Positions 32,952 through 42,180 of a DNA stretch of 64,000 bases are shown piece by piece; position 1 is the first letter of the stretch; each line of letters starts with the position of its first letter. Source of the DNA: Arthrobacter sp. PGP41 (GTDB taxonomy: Bacteria; Actinomycetota; Actinomycetes; Actinomycetales; Micrococcaceae). Both the position numbers and the translations under genes were made by a program. Where the stretch lies: NCBI RefSeq assembly GCF_002953935.1, contig NZ_CP026514.1:1798001-1862000 (forward strand), read 5' to 3'. Below the pieces are notes generated by a model. It ran no database searches, was not told the origin of the DNA, and worked only from the letters and a program-made list of their open reading frames with translations.

Positions 32952-34457
32952 ATGGTTACACCGCTGCTGGAACTGCAGAATATCGCGAAGTCATTCCCCG
33001 GAGTCCGCGCTCTGAATGACGTCAGCTTCACGTTGGAACGCGGAGAAATTTGCACCCTGGCTGGAGAGAACGGGGCGGGCAAAAGCACGCTGCTCGCCAT
33101 TCTCGGCGGCTCCCTCGTCCCGGACCATGGATCCGTCATCATCGACGGACACGTGCGGCAGCATTTCTCACCCCGCCAGGCACTGGCCGACGGGGTGAGG
33201 ATTGCCCATCAGGAACCGGCCATCGTTCCGCAGCTGTCCGTAGAGCAAAATCTCGTGCTGGGGCGTACGTCACGCCAGCGCCGGGACGCAGGCAAAGACA
33301 TCGACCAGGCGCTGGCAGACGTCGCCCAGATGGGGTTCCCGCTCAAGGCCAAAGCTTCGGTACGGGGGCTCAGCCCGGCCCAGCGGCACGCCCTGACCAT
33401 TGCCAGGGCGCTGGCGTTCGGCGCCAAGATCGTCGCCCTCGACGAACCCACCACCAGCATGCTCGAACACAACGTCGAAGGCGTCCTGAGCCGGGTGCGG
33501 GAAATCGCACACACCCGCGGCGTAGGCATCATCTATGTCTCACACAAGATGCCCGAGGTCATGAGCGTCTCGGACAAAGTGGTGGTCCTGCGCGACGGCA
33601 CCGTGAACTACACACAGCCGATCGCACAGACCTCGGAACAGGACATCGTACGGAACATGGTCGGCCGGGAGCTGCTGTCATTCAAACGGCAGCACCCTGT
33701 CCCACCAGAGGCTCCGGTCCTGTTTTCAGCCTCCGGGGTCAGCCACCCCACCGGCGGAGGTCCTCTGTCCCTGGACGTCCGGGCCGGCGAAGTTTTGGGC
33801 ATCGCCGGCCTGGTGGGATCCGGCCGTACCGAGTTCCTGCGGGCCATCATCAGGGCGGACAGGGGCAGCACCGGCACCGTGAGCGTGGACGGGAAAAAGC
33901 GAAAAATCCGCTCACCGCGGGACAGCAGAAACGCCGGCATCGCGTTCATCCCCGAAGAACGCAAGCACCAGGGTCTGGTCCTGCAGGTTCCTGCCTACTT
34001 CAACGTCGCACTTACCGCCGACCGGCAGTTCAACGGCTTCGGGCCCATCATCAGCGTGCGGAAGCAAATTGCCGCCGCCGAGGAGGCAGCCGCGCGGATG
34101 TCACTCCGGCCCGCCAATGTACGTCTCAATGCCCGCCAGTTCTCCGGCGGTAACCAACAAAAAATTGTGATCGCGAAATGGACCTGGCGCAACACCAAAG
34201 TATTCCTTTTCGATGAACCCACAAAGGGTGTGGATGTCGGCGGCAAAGTCGAAATCTACGAACTCATCGATGCGCTGGCCAAAGCCGGAAGCGCAGTAAT
34301 CGTGGTTTCCTCCGACCTTCCGGAAATCATCTCCCTCAGCGACCGGGTCAAAGTCATGCGCCAGGGTCAGTTCGTCTCCGAGCACACCGGTGACGACATC
34401 AACGAACACAGCCTCGTGGCCAGCGCCATGGGCATCGCAGAAAGAACAACGACATGA
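32952..34457 (+). CDS. Sugar ABC transporter ATP-binding protein (RbsA-like, two NBDs)
   Basis: 501 residues from ATG 32952. The first nucleotide-binding domain has Walker A GENGAGKST near residue 42, a divergent signature (LSPAQRHALTIARA) and Walker B AKIVALDEPTTSM. The second NBD has the degenerate loop GLVGSGRTE, FSGGNQQKIVIAKW and VFLFDEPTKGVD, as usual for RbsA/XylG/MglA proteins, where only one site hydrolyses ATP. It overlaps the permease gene by 4 bases (ATGA). Together with the neighbouring lipoprotein and permease it makes a complete carbohydrate importer of the CUT2 family. Confidence 0.93.
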   Translation: MVTPLLELQNIAKSFPGVRALNDVSFTLERGEICTLAGENGAGKSTLLAILGGSLVPDHGSVIIDGHVRQHFSPRQALADGVRIAHQEPAIVPQLSVEQNLVLGRTSRQRRDAGKDIDQALADVAQMGFPLKAKASVRGLSPAQRHALTIARALAFGAKIVALDEPTTSMLEHNVEGVLSRVREIAHTRGVGIIYVSHKMPEVMSVSDKVVVLRDGTVNYTQPIAQTSEQDIVRNMVGRELLSFKRQHPVPPEAPVLFSASGVSHPTGGGPLSLDVRAGEVLGIAGLVGSGRTEFLRAIIRADRGSTGTVSVDGKKRKIRSPRDSRNAGIAFIPEERKHQGLVLQVPAYFNVALTADRQFNGFGPIISVRKQIAAAEEAAARMSLRPANVRLNARQFSGGNQQKIVIAKWTWRNTKVFLFDEPTKGVDVGGKVEIYELIDALAKAGSAVIVVSSDLPEIISLSDRVKVMRQGQFVSEHTGDDINEHSLVASAMGIAERTTT

Positions 34458-35536
34458 GCCAGCCCACCCTGCCAAAGAAAGACCAGGCCGAAGACAGCGG
34501 AGCGACGAACCGAAGGCCCTACGCAACAGCCATCAAAAAGTCACGCACCCGGCCGACACTGAACCTCCAGGCGCTGGGAATCTACATCGCCGCAGTTGTC
34601 ATCTTCCTCATTTTCGGGTTGCTGAACCCCAACTTCCTCACCTCCGGCAACCTCCGCGACATTGCCGTCTCAGCCAGCGTCAACGCCATCATCGGGCTCG
34701 GAATTACCTTTGTCATCATCACGGGGGGCATCGATCTGGCGGTCGGGTCGATCGCAAGTTTTGTCGGGATCGTCTCTGCCTCCCTCATGGTCAACGCCGG
34801 AACGACTCCCTTCCTCGCGCTGCTCGCAGGCATCGCGTTGGGCCTGGTTTGTGGCGCCATCAACGGGTTGCTTATCACCAAGCTCAAGCTGCCCCCGTTC
34901 ATCGCCACGCTCGGCACCATGAGTATCTACCAGGGCTTCGCATACGTGGTTACGAACGGGCGCCCTGTGTACAACGTCCCCAGGGACTTTGTCTTCATGC
35001 TCAACAGCTACGTAGGCGGCATCCCGGTCGCAGTCATCCTCGTAGCCGTCCTCGCCGTTCTCTGCTGGCTGCTGCTCCGCCGGACCGTCTTTGGACAGAA
35101 CGTTATCGCTACCGGCGGCAGCGAAGAAACAGCCTGGCTCTCAGGTGTCCGCGTCGACAGGGTAAAAATCGCGGTCTACGCCCTCTCCGGCGTCCTCGCC
35201 GGAGTCGGCGGACTGGTCATCGTCGCACGCATCAATGCCGCACAGACCGACGCCGGAAGCCCGTACCTGCTCACAGCAATCGCTTCGGCCGTCATTGGCG
35301 GGGCAAACCTCATGGGCGGAGAAGGCCGTATCGCCGGGACCCTGGTCGGAGCCCTGATCCTGGGGGCACTCACCAACGGCCTGGTGCTGCTCAACGTCCC
35401 CAGCTTCTACGAGCAAATCGTCACGGGCCTGGTCGTCGTCATCGCGGTGGCGTTGGACCAAGGCAGCAAGGGATGGCCGCTTCTCAAGAAACAGAAAGAG
35501 AAGACCCCACCGCAAAAGGAGGCCGCCGCAGCCTGA
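34454..35536 (+). CDS. Sugar ABC transporter permease (RbsC-like)
   Basis: 360 residues from ATG 34454, overlapping the ATPase stop. About 45 soluble basic residues precede eight to ten hydrophobic segments. The family motifs TFVIITGGIDLAVGSIASF, GAINGLLITKLKLPPFIATLGTMSIYQG and the late GGANLMGGEGRIAGTLVGALILG are present. A Lys/Glu-rich tail ends the protein. It forms the homodimeric pore of the CUT2 importer. Confidence 0.92.
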   Translation: MSQPTLPKKDQAEDSGATNRRPYATAIKKSRTRPTLNLQALGIYIAAVVIFLIFGLLNPNFLTSGNLRDIAVSASVNAIIGLGITFVIITGGIDLAVGSIASFVGIVSASLMVNAGTTPFLALLAGIALGLVCGAINGLLITKLKLPPFIATLGTMSIYQGFAYVVTNGRPVYNVPRDFVFMLNSYVGGIPVAVILVAVLAVLCWLLLRRTVFGQNVIATGGSEETAWLSGVRVDRVKIAVYALSGVLAGVGGLVIVARINAAQTDAGSPYLLTAIASAVIGGANLMGGEGRIAGTLVGALILGALTNGLVLLNVPSFYEQIVTGLVVVIAVALDQGSKGWPLLKKQKEKTPPQKEAAAA

Positions 35537-35710
35537 CCGGGCACCTCAGCAATCAGCCGAAAGCCTGGTCGCCCAACGGCCCGGAACGGCGGCAGCGGTA
35601 GACCGCGGCCGCCGTTCCGGATCCACAATCACGCAAACGTCTGGCTTGGTCACCCCTGTCCCCAGACCAGTACCGTCCGGTGGCGCGGCCCCGGATGGGA
35701 GGAGCTGACA

Positions 35711-36619
35711 GTGCTCGACTTCGACGTCATCGACGCTCATCACCACCTGTGCGATTTCTCCAACTCATACCCATGGCTCCAGGGCCCGGCAGAACCCCGG
35801 TATCACGGCGATGACCGGCCACTGCGCAAGAGTTACCTCATTGGTGACTACCTGAAGGATGCCGGGCAATTCCGGCTTGCTGGATCGGTACATATTGAGA
35901 ACGGGGCCGCCGACCCACTGTGGGAAGCTAACTGGATTCAGGGTGTCCACGAGGACAACGGTTTGCCTTCAGTGCAAGTGGCCAGAGCATCTCTGGCAGA
36001 ACCATCAGTACTGGCTCACCTTGAACGCCTGGCATCAGTACCCTCGGTGCGGGGTGTACGGGACATCCTCAGCTGGCACCCCGACCCCCGATACACCCAC
36101 ACCTCTCGCCCGGACCTCATCACCGACGCACGCTGGCTCAAAGGTTTCTCGCACCTTTCCTCGCTGGGCCTGTCCTTTGACCTCCAGGTCTTTCCGGACC
36201 AACTGGACCAGGCAGCGCGACTGGCAGCTGACCACCCGGACACGTCCATCGTTCTGGACCACGCAGGAATGCCCCTACTACGCGATGCTGAATCCCATCA
36301 CCACTGGCGCTCACGAATGCAAAACCTCGCCAAGCAGCCCAATGTCGTCACCAAGATTTCGGCACTGGGAACGAACGACCACTCCTGGACCAAAGAAACC
36401 ATCCGGCCGATCGTCCTGGACACAATCGACATCTTCGGCCCCAACCGAACCATGTTCGGAAGCAACTTCCCCGTCGACAGCCTGTACTCCAGCTTCACCG
36501 CGCTGTACACCGCCTTCGACGAGATAACAACTGACATGACGGCTGGCGACCGCCAACAGCTCTTCGCGGAAACGGCAAAGACAACCTACGGCATCGAAAC
36601 TCTTAACTCGAAGCTATAA
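35711..36619 (+). CDS. COG3618-type amidohydrolase, probable sugar lactonase
   Basis: 302 residues from GTG 35711 after GGGAGGAG. The N-terminal metal motif IDAHHHLCDF (HxH), VRGVRDILSWHPDP, IVLDHAGMPLL and FGSNFPVDSLYSSF near the end match the TIM-barrel amidohydrolases that include fuconolactonase and rhamnono-lactonase. In this operon it would open a sugar lactone made by one of the dehydrogenases downstream. The lactone identity is unknown. The 174-bp gap after the permease may hold a promoter. Confidence 0.8.
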   Translation: MLDFDVIDAHHHLCDFSNSYPWLQGPAEPRYHGDDRPLRKSYLIGDYLKDAGQFRLAGSVHIENGAADPLWEANWIQGVHEDNGLPSVQVARASLAEPSVLAHLERLASVPSVRGVRDILSWHPDPRYTHTSRPDLITDARWLKGFSHLSSLGLSFDLQVFPDQLDQAARLAADHPDTSIVLDHAGMPLLRDAESHHHWRSRMQNLAKQPNVVTKISALGTNDHSWTKETIRPIVLDTIDIFGPNRTMFGSNFPVDSLYSSFTALYTAFDEITTDMTAGDRQQLFAETAKTTYGIETLNSKL

Positions 36620-36684
36620 AAGGCAGACGCCACCGCAGGTTCCCGCACCTCGTTTAGCCATCAAAACAAGAAGGATCCTCCCTC

Positions 36685-38037
36685 ATGAATCTTCACAAAC
36701 TACTCACCGAACGCGAACGGGAAGGCAGTCCCATCCGGGTCGGCCTGATCGGCGCCGGACGCTACGGAACCATGTACCTGGCCCAAGCCAACAACATCCC
36801 GGGGATCCACGTCGTCGCCATCGCAGACATCAACGTCAAACGCGCTGAAGGTGCCTTCGAACTCGTTGGATGGCCCAAAGACCAGATCGCCCCCGACATA
36901 GCAACCGCCCTGAGGGACCGCTCAACCGCGATCGTGGCCAACGCCGACGAGCTTTTCAACGTCGACATCGACATCATCGTGGAAGCCACCGGCAACCCTA
37001 TCGTGGGCGTCAAGCACGCACTGCGCGCCATCGAAACGAAAAAACACATCATCATGGTCACTGTTGAAGCCGACGCCCTGGCAGGGCCCGCCCTTGCCAA
37101 ACGGGCAGAAGCAGCCGGTGTCGTCTACTCAATGGCATACGGCGACCAGCCGGCCCTCATCATGGAACTCGTCGACTGGGCCCGCACCAGCGGCTTCGAC
37201 GTCGTCTGCGCCGGCAAGGGCGCCAAATTCCTCGAGCACTACCACGAGATGAACCCCGACAACGTCTGGGAAAACTGGGAATTCTCCAAGGAACTCACCG
37301 ACTCCGGGCAGCTGAACCCCAACATGCACACCTCCTTCCGCGACGGCACCAAAGCCTCCATCGAAATGGCCGCCGTAGCCAACGGGGCAGGACTGGTCCC
37401 CTCTGACACCGGGCTGACCTTTACGCCGGGAGACGTTGAGGAAATTGCCTCTATCTGCCGCCCTGCCGATGTCGGAGGAGCCCTCGCTCACGAAGGCACT
37501 GTCGACGTTATGTCCAGTGTCAAGAGCGACGGCACCTGGATCCCCCACAACACGCAGGAAGGCGTGTTCGTCGTCGTGAAGGCCACGAACGAATACGTGT
37601 CCGGCTGCTTCACCGAATACCCCTGGCACCCGGACCCCACCGGCCAGTACGCCGCCTTGTACCGCCCCTACCACTACGTCGGCCTTGAGCTGAACGTATC
37701 AATCGCCAACGCCGTCCTCCGCGGAATCCCCACCGGTTCACCCATCGGGTTCTTCGGCGACGTTGTTGCCACCGCCAAGAAGGACCTTAAAGCCGGTGAA
37801 TTCCTCGACGGCGAAGGCGGGTACACCGTGTGGGGCCAACTCGTTTCGGCCAAGCACTCCGTCACCACCGGTGCGCTGCCGGTTGCACTGGCCCACCACG
37901 TGGAACTGCGCAATGACGTCGCCAAAGGCGGAATTGTCCGCTGGGACGACGTCATCATGGACGACTCGCTCACCCAGGCCCTCGAACTGCGACGGGAAAC
38001 CGAAGCCCTGGTGACGGATCCAGCGCTTCCGGCCTGA
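36685..38037 (+). CDS. SAF-type NAD(P)-dependent oxidoreductase
   Basis: 450 residues from ATG 36685 with AAGGATCC upstream. The Rossmann motif VGLIGAGRYGTMY lies near residues 18-30. ADINVKRAE follows as cofactor-selecting strand, then DIIVEATGNPIVGVKHALRAI and KHIIMVTVEAD. The C-terminal half (about 300-430) contains a SAF/AFP-like block (ATAKKDLKAGEFLDGEGGY). Relatives are often named homoserine-dehydrogenase-like or FlgA-like, though their reactions are mostly untested. In the operon it most likely oxidises a sugar or sugar acid. I do not assign a substrate. Confidence 0.72.
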   Translation: MNLHKLLTEREREGSPIRVGLIGAGRYGTMYLAQANNIPGIHVVAIADINVKRAEGAFELVGWPKDQIAPDIATALRDRSTAIVANADELFNVDIDIIVEATGNPIVGVKHALRAIETKKHIIMVTVEADALAGPALAKRAEAAGVVYSMAYGDQPALIMELVDWARTSGFDVVCAGKGAKFLEHYHEMNPDNVWENWEFSKELTDSGQLNPNMHTSFRDGTKASIEMAAVANGAGLVPSDTGLTFTPGDVEEIASICRPADVGGALAHEGTVDVMSSVKSDGTWIPHNTQEGVFVVVKATNEYVSGCFTEYPWHPDPTGQYAALYRPYHYVGLELNVSIANAVLRGIPTGSPIGFFGDVVATAKKDLKAGEFLDGEGGYTVWGQLVSAKHSVTTGALPVALAHHVELRNDVAKGGIVRWDDVIMDDSLTQALELRRETEALVTDPALPA

Positions 38038-38081
38038 CACGCTACTGCGGCCCGCTACTTCGAATTCAGGAGACACCGGAA

Positions 38082-38975
38082 ATGGCCCCTTCTTCCTCCG
38101 ATGGACTGCCCGCGTCCGTGGCCCTGCTCGGAACAGGACCGATGGGCGCCCCGATTGCCCGCAACATCATCGCCGGAGGTGTACCCCTAAAACTCTGGAA
38201 CCGCACCACGGATAAGGCCAAGGCAATCGATGGCGGCTTGGTGGCCCCCACTCCTGCAGAAGCTGCAAGCGAAGTAGTGCTGACTGTCCTGCCAGACCTG
38301 CCTCAGGTCGCAGCCCTTCTTCCCGGCGAGAATGGGTTACTGGCGGGATGGAAGAGCGCAGGGATAGATAACCCCACCCTTGTCATCCACGGCACCGTGT
38401 CACCGGTAGCAGTGGAAAGCTTCGCACAGGAATGCCGCCAGCGCTGGGGTGTGACCGTCGTCGACGCGCCCCTCAGTGGCGGAACCATCGGCGCGGAAGA
38501 GGGACGACTGAGCATCATGGCCGGCGGCCCGCCCGAGGCAACCGAACGCCTCAAACCACTGTTCGCGTTGTACGGCACCACAGTGCTTTGGGTCGGTGGA
38601 ACGGGTGCGGGATCCACCGTCAAAGCATGCAACCAGATTGTCGTCGCCGCCACCGTGACTGCCTTGGCCGAAGCTATGGCCCTCGCAGCCAGCGCCGGTC
38701 TTGACCTCGAAAAAGTCCAGTCCATACTTGCCGGGGGACTCGCCAATTCCGAGGTGCTTAGGCAGAAAGGCCGACGCTGGATTGAGCAGGACTTCGAAGG
38801 CGGGGGATCTGCGAAAAACCAGCTTAAGGACCTAAATTTTGTGGCTGAACTTGCCGGGCACCGCGGGCAGAAACTCCCACTCACCAATAGCCTCCAAAAC
38901 GCTTTTGAAAAGATGGTGGCAGAAGGGGCGGGAAACCTGGACCACACAGGAATCTTTCGAAGCCTCCGGACCTGA
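38082..38975 (+). CDS. 3-hydroxyisobutyrate dehydrogenase-like NAD(P) oxidoreductase
   Basis: 297 residues from ATG 38082, after AGGAGA. The Rossmann motif VALLGTGPMGAPIARNI starts near residue 13. The substrate motif DAPLSGGTIGAEEGRLSIM and the catalytic Lys region GSTVKACNQIVVAATVTALAEAM identify the beta-hydroxyacid dehydrogenase family (GarR/TSR/HIBADH). It likely oxidises a hydroxyacid or reduces a semialdehyde in the last step of the operon pathway. No gene follows in the operon. Confidence 0.85.
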   Translation: MAPSSSDGLPASVALLGTGPMGAPIARNIIAGGVPLKLWNRTTDKAKAIDGGLVAPTPAEAASEVVLTVLPDLPQVAALLPGENGLLAGWKSAGIDNPTLVIHGTVSPVAVESFAQECRQRWGVTVVDAPLSGGTIGAEEGRLSIMAGGPPEATERLKPLFALYGTTVLWVGGTGAGSTVKACNQIVVAATVTALAEAMALAASAGLDLEKVQSILAGGLANSEVLRQKGRRWIEQDFEGGGSAKNQLKDLNFVAELAGHRGQKLPLTNSLQNAFEKMVAEGAGNLDHTGIFRSLRT

Positions 38976-40272
38976 CCGCGTCCAGCCTGTTCGGGCTCCC
39001 GCGAGGGGCGGGACCTGGGGGAGCCTGCATCACGGTACAGCGTTCGGGAGCTACTTCTTCTGCTGCCGAGCACCTCATCACCACGAAGTGGGAAGGAAAC
39101 CATACTCGCCCGAGCAGTGCCCCTCGCGACGAAAGGCGCCGGCCGATGTCCGACTTACAGCCCACCTTATTCCGTCCGCAGACAGGAAAACCCCGCCGAC
39201 TCCTGTTGCTAGATCGAAGCCGGCGGGGTCATTACGACCCGCCTTATCCAGGTGTATTCCGTGGATCATTGCCAGGAGCAATCGTGTCCTTTGCCCTGAC
39301 CTTGTTGTCCTTGCCGTGGATGTTCAATTCGAGGCCCTTAGACCGGGACAGGTAACCCCGAGCAGCAGCGATTGCTGCGGACTGGGTGTCGTGACAGAAG
39401 AAGCGCGAGACGAGCCTTCACGCTCTGCCTTCCATCCATGCTCACCAGGAACCACATGGTACGCATTTCGCTCAGCCATTTAAATCACCCCCAGGAGGCT
39501 TTTGCTGATGGAATGCAACGTATCAAACCGGACTGACAATGCCGTCCAAGGGGCCACGCCAGGTTCGGAGCGGTCGGGATACGCAGCAGAATGGGTTTTG
39601 TCCACCACGTCGGGAGGTTCAAGAAGCCCCCTTCGCAGGCACTCCCCCGCCCATTTCTAAGAGCCGATAATGAATGTTCCGTCACCCTGCCTCGAGAGGG
39701 CAAACCGCGCTTTCTGATTACGCCGGAACTGGTGGCGACTCTGATTCCGTCCATAACTGGGGTCAATTCAGGTTATCCACGGCTGGAAGTAGGAGCCGTT
39801 GGGGTAGCTCCTTGGCAGCAGTAGCGGTGGGTAACCCATGAGAGTTGTCCCCGGATGTGGACCGGCGGACCGGACTTCCCGTTCAACGTCGATCAACTTC
39901 GGTTGTTCGGAGGCCCGACAAGGAGCCGTGTGTCAGCTTTTGGTGTGCTGCCACCGGACGCTGTCGTGGAAGGTGGCACCTAGTGCTCGTCGTCTCGAAA
40001 CTAGAGATGAGTGTCGCTGTCGAGACAGTGAGTTCCGACACGTGATTGCAAGAAGCGATGAGTCCGCGAATTCACCTTTGGGCACGAAGACTTCATACAG
40101 TCATACGTGAAGCCACCGAGGCGTGCAGGGCAGCTGCTCTGGAACTGGGCGCTGAGATCAGACTTCAAGCCACGCTTGCCGACCGTAAACACGGACCCCA
40201 TCGTTGGTGTTCGCTGCACGTGCTCGTAGGTTCGGCTACGTCCCGAATTGATTGTTTTCAGGTAGGTAAGGG
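38976..40272. other. Noncoding, scar-like region with hairpin and repeat A
   Basis: About 1.3 kb with no credible gene. At 39190-39229 CCCCGCCG arms followed on the - strand by TTTTCCT look like an intact terminator for a minus-strand gene no longer present. The 235-bp repeat A lies at 39719-39953. The region is best read as a junction between the sugar operon and the rearranged cargo. Confidence 0.55.
39719..39953 (+). repeat. Imperfect direct repeat, copy A
   Basis: Homologous to 56897-57124 over about 230 bp, roughly 75-80% identical by eye. Inside is a long hairpin: outer arms 39771-39784 (GGTTATCCACGGCT) and 39823-39836, inner arms AGGAGC (39791-39796) and GCTCCT (39807-39812). The inner pair differs from copy B by a compensatory A-T to G-C change. 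It may be a miniature element, a remnant of an insertion sequence end, or a structured RNA. Confidence 0.72.
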
Positions 40273-40647
40273 TCAGGCGACGTCCGGGTCTGCCTGGCTG
40301 GCTCGGCTGAGAGCCGGCTGGTGTTCCCGCAGGACAAGCTCCATCAGGCCTGGGAAGCGGCGATCGAGCTCGCGGCGAAGCCAGTTCCTGTGTCGGTTGC
40401 CATGTGCTTCCTGTTTGATGGTTCCGGACTCGCGGAGGACGCGCCAGTGCCGTGTCAGGGCCGATTTTGACATGCCGAAGTCAGAGCCGCTGCACCCGGT
40501 GCCGGGCTCCGCGGCGATGAACTCGACGATCGCGCGCCGGGTGGGATCGCTCAGCGCGAACATAACGGCCAACAGGTCGAAATTCTCCTCAGCCGGGACC
40601 GTGAGCGGATTCGCCAAGCGACTGGCCGGCGTGGTTGCCCTGTCCAT
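40273..40647 (-). CDS. ArsR-like winged-helix regulator
   Basis: I chose ATG 40647 (124 residues) because GGGATGGA precedes it; ATG 40662 and a longer frame to 40773 also exist, but the latter runs through the operator. The HTH core is LLAVMFALSDPTRRAIVEFIAAEPG, then MSKSALTRHWRVLRESGTIKQE with a basic wing (GNRHRNWLRRELDRRF). It lacks metal-binding Cys pairs, fitting ArsR-type regulators of oxidoreductase genes. It is divergent from the F420-reductase-like gene at 40776; four TGTACA boxes lie between them. Confidence 0.85.
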   Translation of the reverse strand: MDRATTPASRLANPLTVPAEENFDLLAVMFALSDPTRRAIVEFIAAEPGTGCSGSDFGMSKSALTRHWRVLRESGTIKQEAHGNRHRNWLRRELDRRFPGLMELVLREHQPALSRASQADPDVA

Positions 40648-40675
40648 CGGGTGGCGATCCATCCCAGACCAAAGA

Positions 40676-40729
40676 TGTACATATCTAGGTGTACATCTGT
40701 TAGGCTTCTTGTACACGGATGAGTGTACA
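40676..40729. promoter_or_regulatory. Four-box TGTACA operator
   Basis: TGTACA occurs at 40676-40681, 40690-40695, 40710-40715 and 40724-40729. The first two are part of a perfect GATGTACA-(8)-TGTACATC inverted repeat. Box-to-box distances are 14, 20 and 14 bp, so the sites form two equal pairs. They lie between the ArsR-like start and the downstream oxidoreductase start and are the likely binding sites for autoregulation and repression. Confidence 0.75.
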
Positions 40730-40775
40730 TCCGGTCGCACCTGTCGTGTGGGACTAACCAACGAAGGAAACACCT

Positions 40776-41510
40776 ATGAAGATCACTGTTATCGGCGCTG
40801 GAGCTATCGGCGGCAACCTCGCACGTCGTCTCAGCGAAGCCGGACACGACGTTCTCGTCGCTGACGCCCGCGGACCGGAAGTCGTCGCTGAAGAAGTCCT
40901 TGCCGCCGGCGCGCGTGCCGCCGAGATGGACGCCGCGGTCACGGACCGCGACGTGATCGTGCTGGCGGTCCCGTTCTCGGTACAGCCGGATCTCGCCGAT
41001 CTCCTGGCCGGTGCGTCTGACGACACGATCGTGGTCGACACGTCGAACTACTACCCTTATATGATGGGCCCGGTAGCAGCCGTCGACGCCGGACAGGTCG
41101 AAAGCGAATGGAGCCAGGAACAGCTCGGGCGTCCCGTTGTGAAGGCATGGAATGCAGCACTCGCCGGTACCCAGCAGACTAGGGGACTCCCCGCCGGATC
41201 TGCTGGCCGAATTGCAATCCCTGTCGCTGCGGACTCCGCCGAGGCTCGTGCGACGGTCATGGGCCTCGTTGACGACACCGGCTTTGACCCCTTCGACGCC
41301 GGTGTGATTGCCGACTCGTGGCGCCAGCAGCCGGGCACCCCGGCCTACTGCACCGAGCTCGGCCTTGACGACCTCGCCAAGGCTATTGCCGCGGCCGAGA
41401 AAGACAAGGCGACGATCACGCGTGACCGTCTCATCGAGTACTTCAGCTCTTTCGAGAAGATGCCGTCTCTGGACGAAACGGTCGCGATCAACCGCGCAGC
41501 ACACAACTAG
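40776..41510 (+). CDS. NADPH-dependent F420 reductase-like oxidoreductase
   Basis: 244 residues from ATG 40776, after GAAGGAAA. The Rossmann motif KITVIGAGAIGGNLARRLSEAGHDV starts at residue 2 (key residues GAGAIG), followed by VADARGPE, VIVLAVPF, TIVVDTSNYYPYM and VKAWNAALA. This is the F420H2:NADP+ oxidoreductase/FNO-like fold. Many bacterial relatives do not use F420 and are of unknown specificity. It is controlled by the divergent ArsR-like gene. Two broken relatives lie at 41572 and 62975. Confidence 0.82.
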   Translation: MKITVIGAGAIGGNLARRLSEAGHDVLVADARGPEVVAEEVLAAGARAAEMDAAVTDRDVIVLAVPFSVQPDLADLLAGASDDTIVVDTSNYYPYMMGPVAAVDAGQVESEWSQEQLGRPVVKAWNAALAGTQQTRGLPAGSAGRIAIPVAADSAEARATVMGLVDDTGFDPFDAGVIADSWRQQPGTPAYCTELGLDDLAKAIAAAEKDKATITRDRLIEYFSSFEKMPSLDETVAINRAAHN

Positions 41511-41571
41511 CATTTGCCATTACAGGCCCCACGTCAGCGGCATTGACATGTGCCCTAAGAAAGAAGAAGAG

Positions 41572-42180
41572 ATGATGACGATCATTGGCTTGATCGGGAT
41601 CGGGAACATCGGAAGTGGTGTGGCGCGCTGGGCCATCGCGGCGGGGTACCAGACGGTGTTGAGCAACAGCCGGGGCCCCGAGTCACTTGCAGGCGGCCGT
41701 CGCGATCGGGATGGTGGTTGTTCGTGTTGATCACCGTTTGGCGCGGAGTTCGGCGACCGGCACGAGCCGATAGTCGTTCAGGGGGGATGGACACGATCAC
41801 GATGTCGCCGGCCGCGGCAGTCTCTGACGTGTTGCCGCTCGCGGGCGGGGTCCTAGGTCGGCGATAAGGCACTACCCGGAGCTCGACGACGAATCGTCGA
41901 CGCCAACCAAGTTGCTGCACGCCCATCTCCGGAGTCGCGTATGGTCAAGGCCTTCAACAACATCTCCTTCCCCCACCTTACGGACCTGGCCCGCCCCCGG
42001 GGACACGGAGCGCTCTGTCCCCCTCGCCATGCCTGAGACGATGCAGTAGCGAAAGCATCGGCGACCGAGTTCCTCGACGCGAGCGAGTACCACGCCCGGG
42101 ACGCCGGTGCCCTGTCGGAGGGGTGGCGGTTCCAGCGGGACACTCTTTCGTGCACCCGCCCGTATTTCAGCGGAACCACG
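41572..42180 (+). pseudogene. Broken F420-reductase-like gene with an internal inversion
   Basis: The + strand codes for the family N-terminus (IIGLIGIGNIGSGVARWAI, then LSNSRGPESLA) up to about 41697. The next expected blocks, GDIVIVSIP, VPVAELRAK and TVINTNN-HPDRDG, are found on the - strand between about 41868 and 41698. The + strand then resumes with PELDDESSTPTKLLHAHL, VKAFNNISFPHL and, after a further frame change, ASATEFLDASEYHARDAGALSEGWRFQRDT. So a segment of about 170 bp inside the gene is inverted, with additional small indels. It cannot yield a working protein. Confidence 0.78.

Noticed and set aside
39591..39824. 77-residue frame over repeat A as a gene
   Set aside because: Copy B carries frame-breaking differences, and the conserved signal is the hairpin, not the reading frame.
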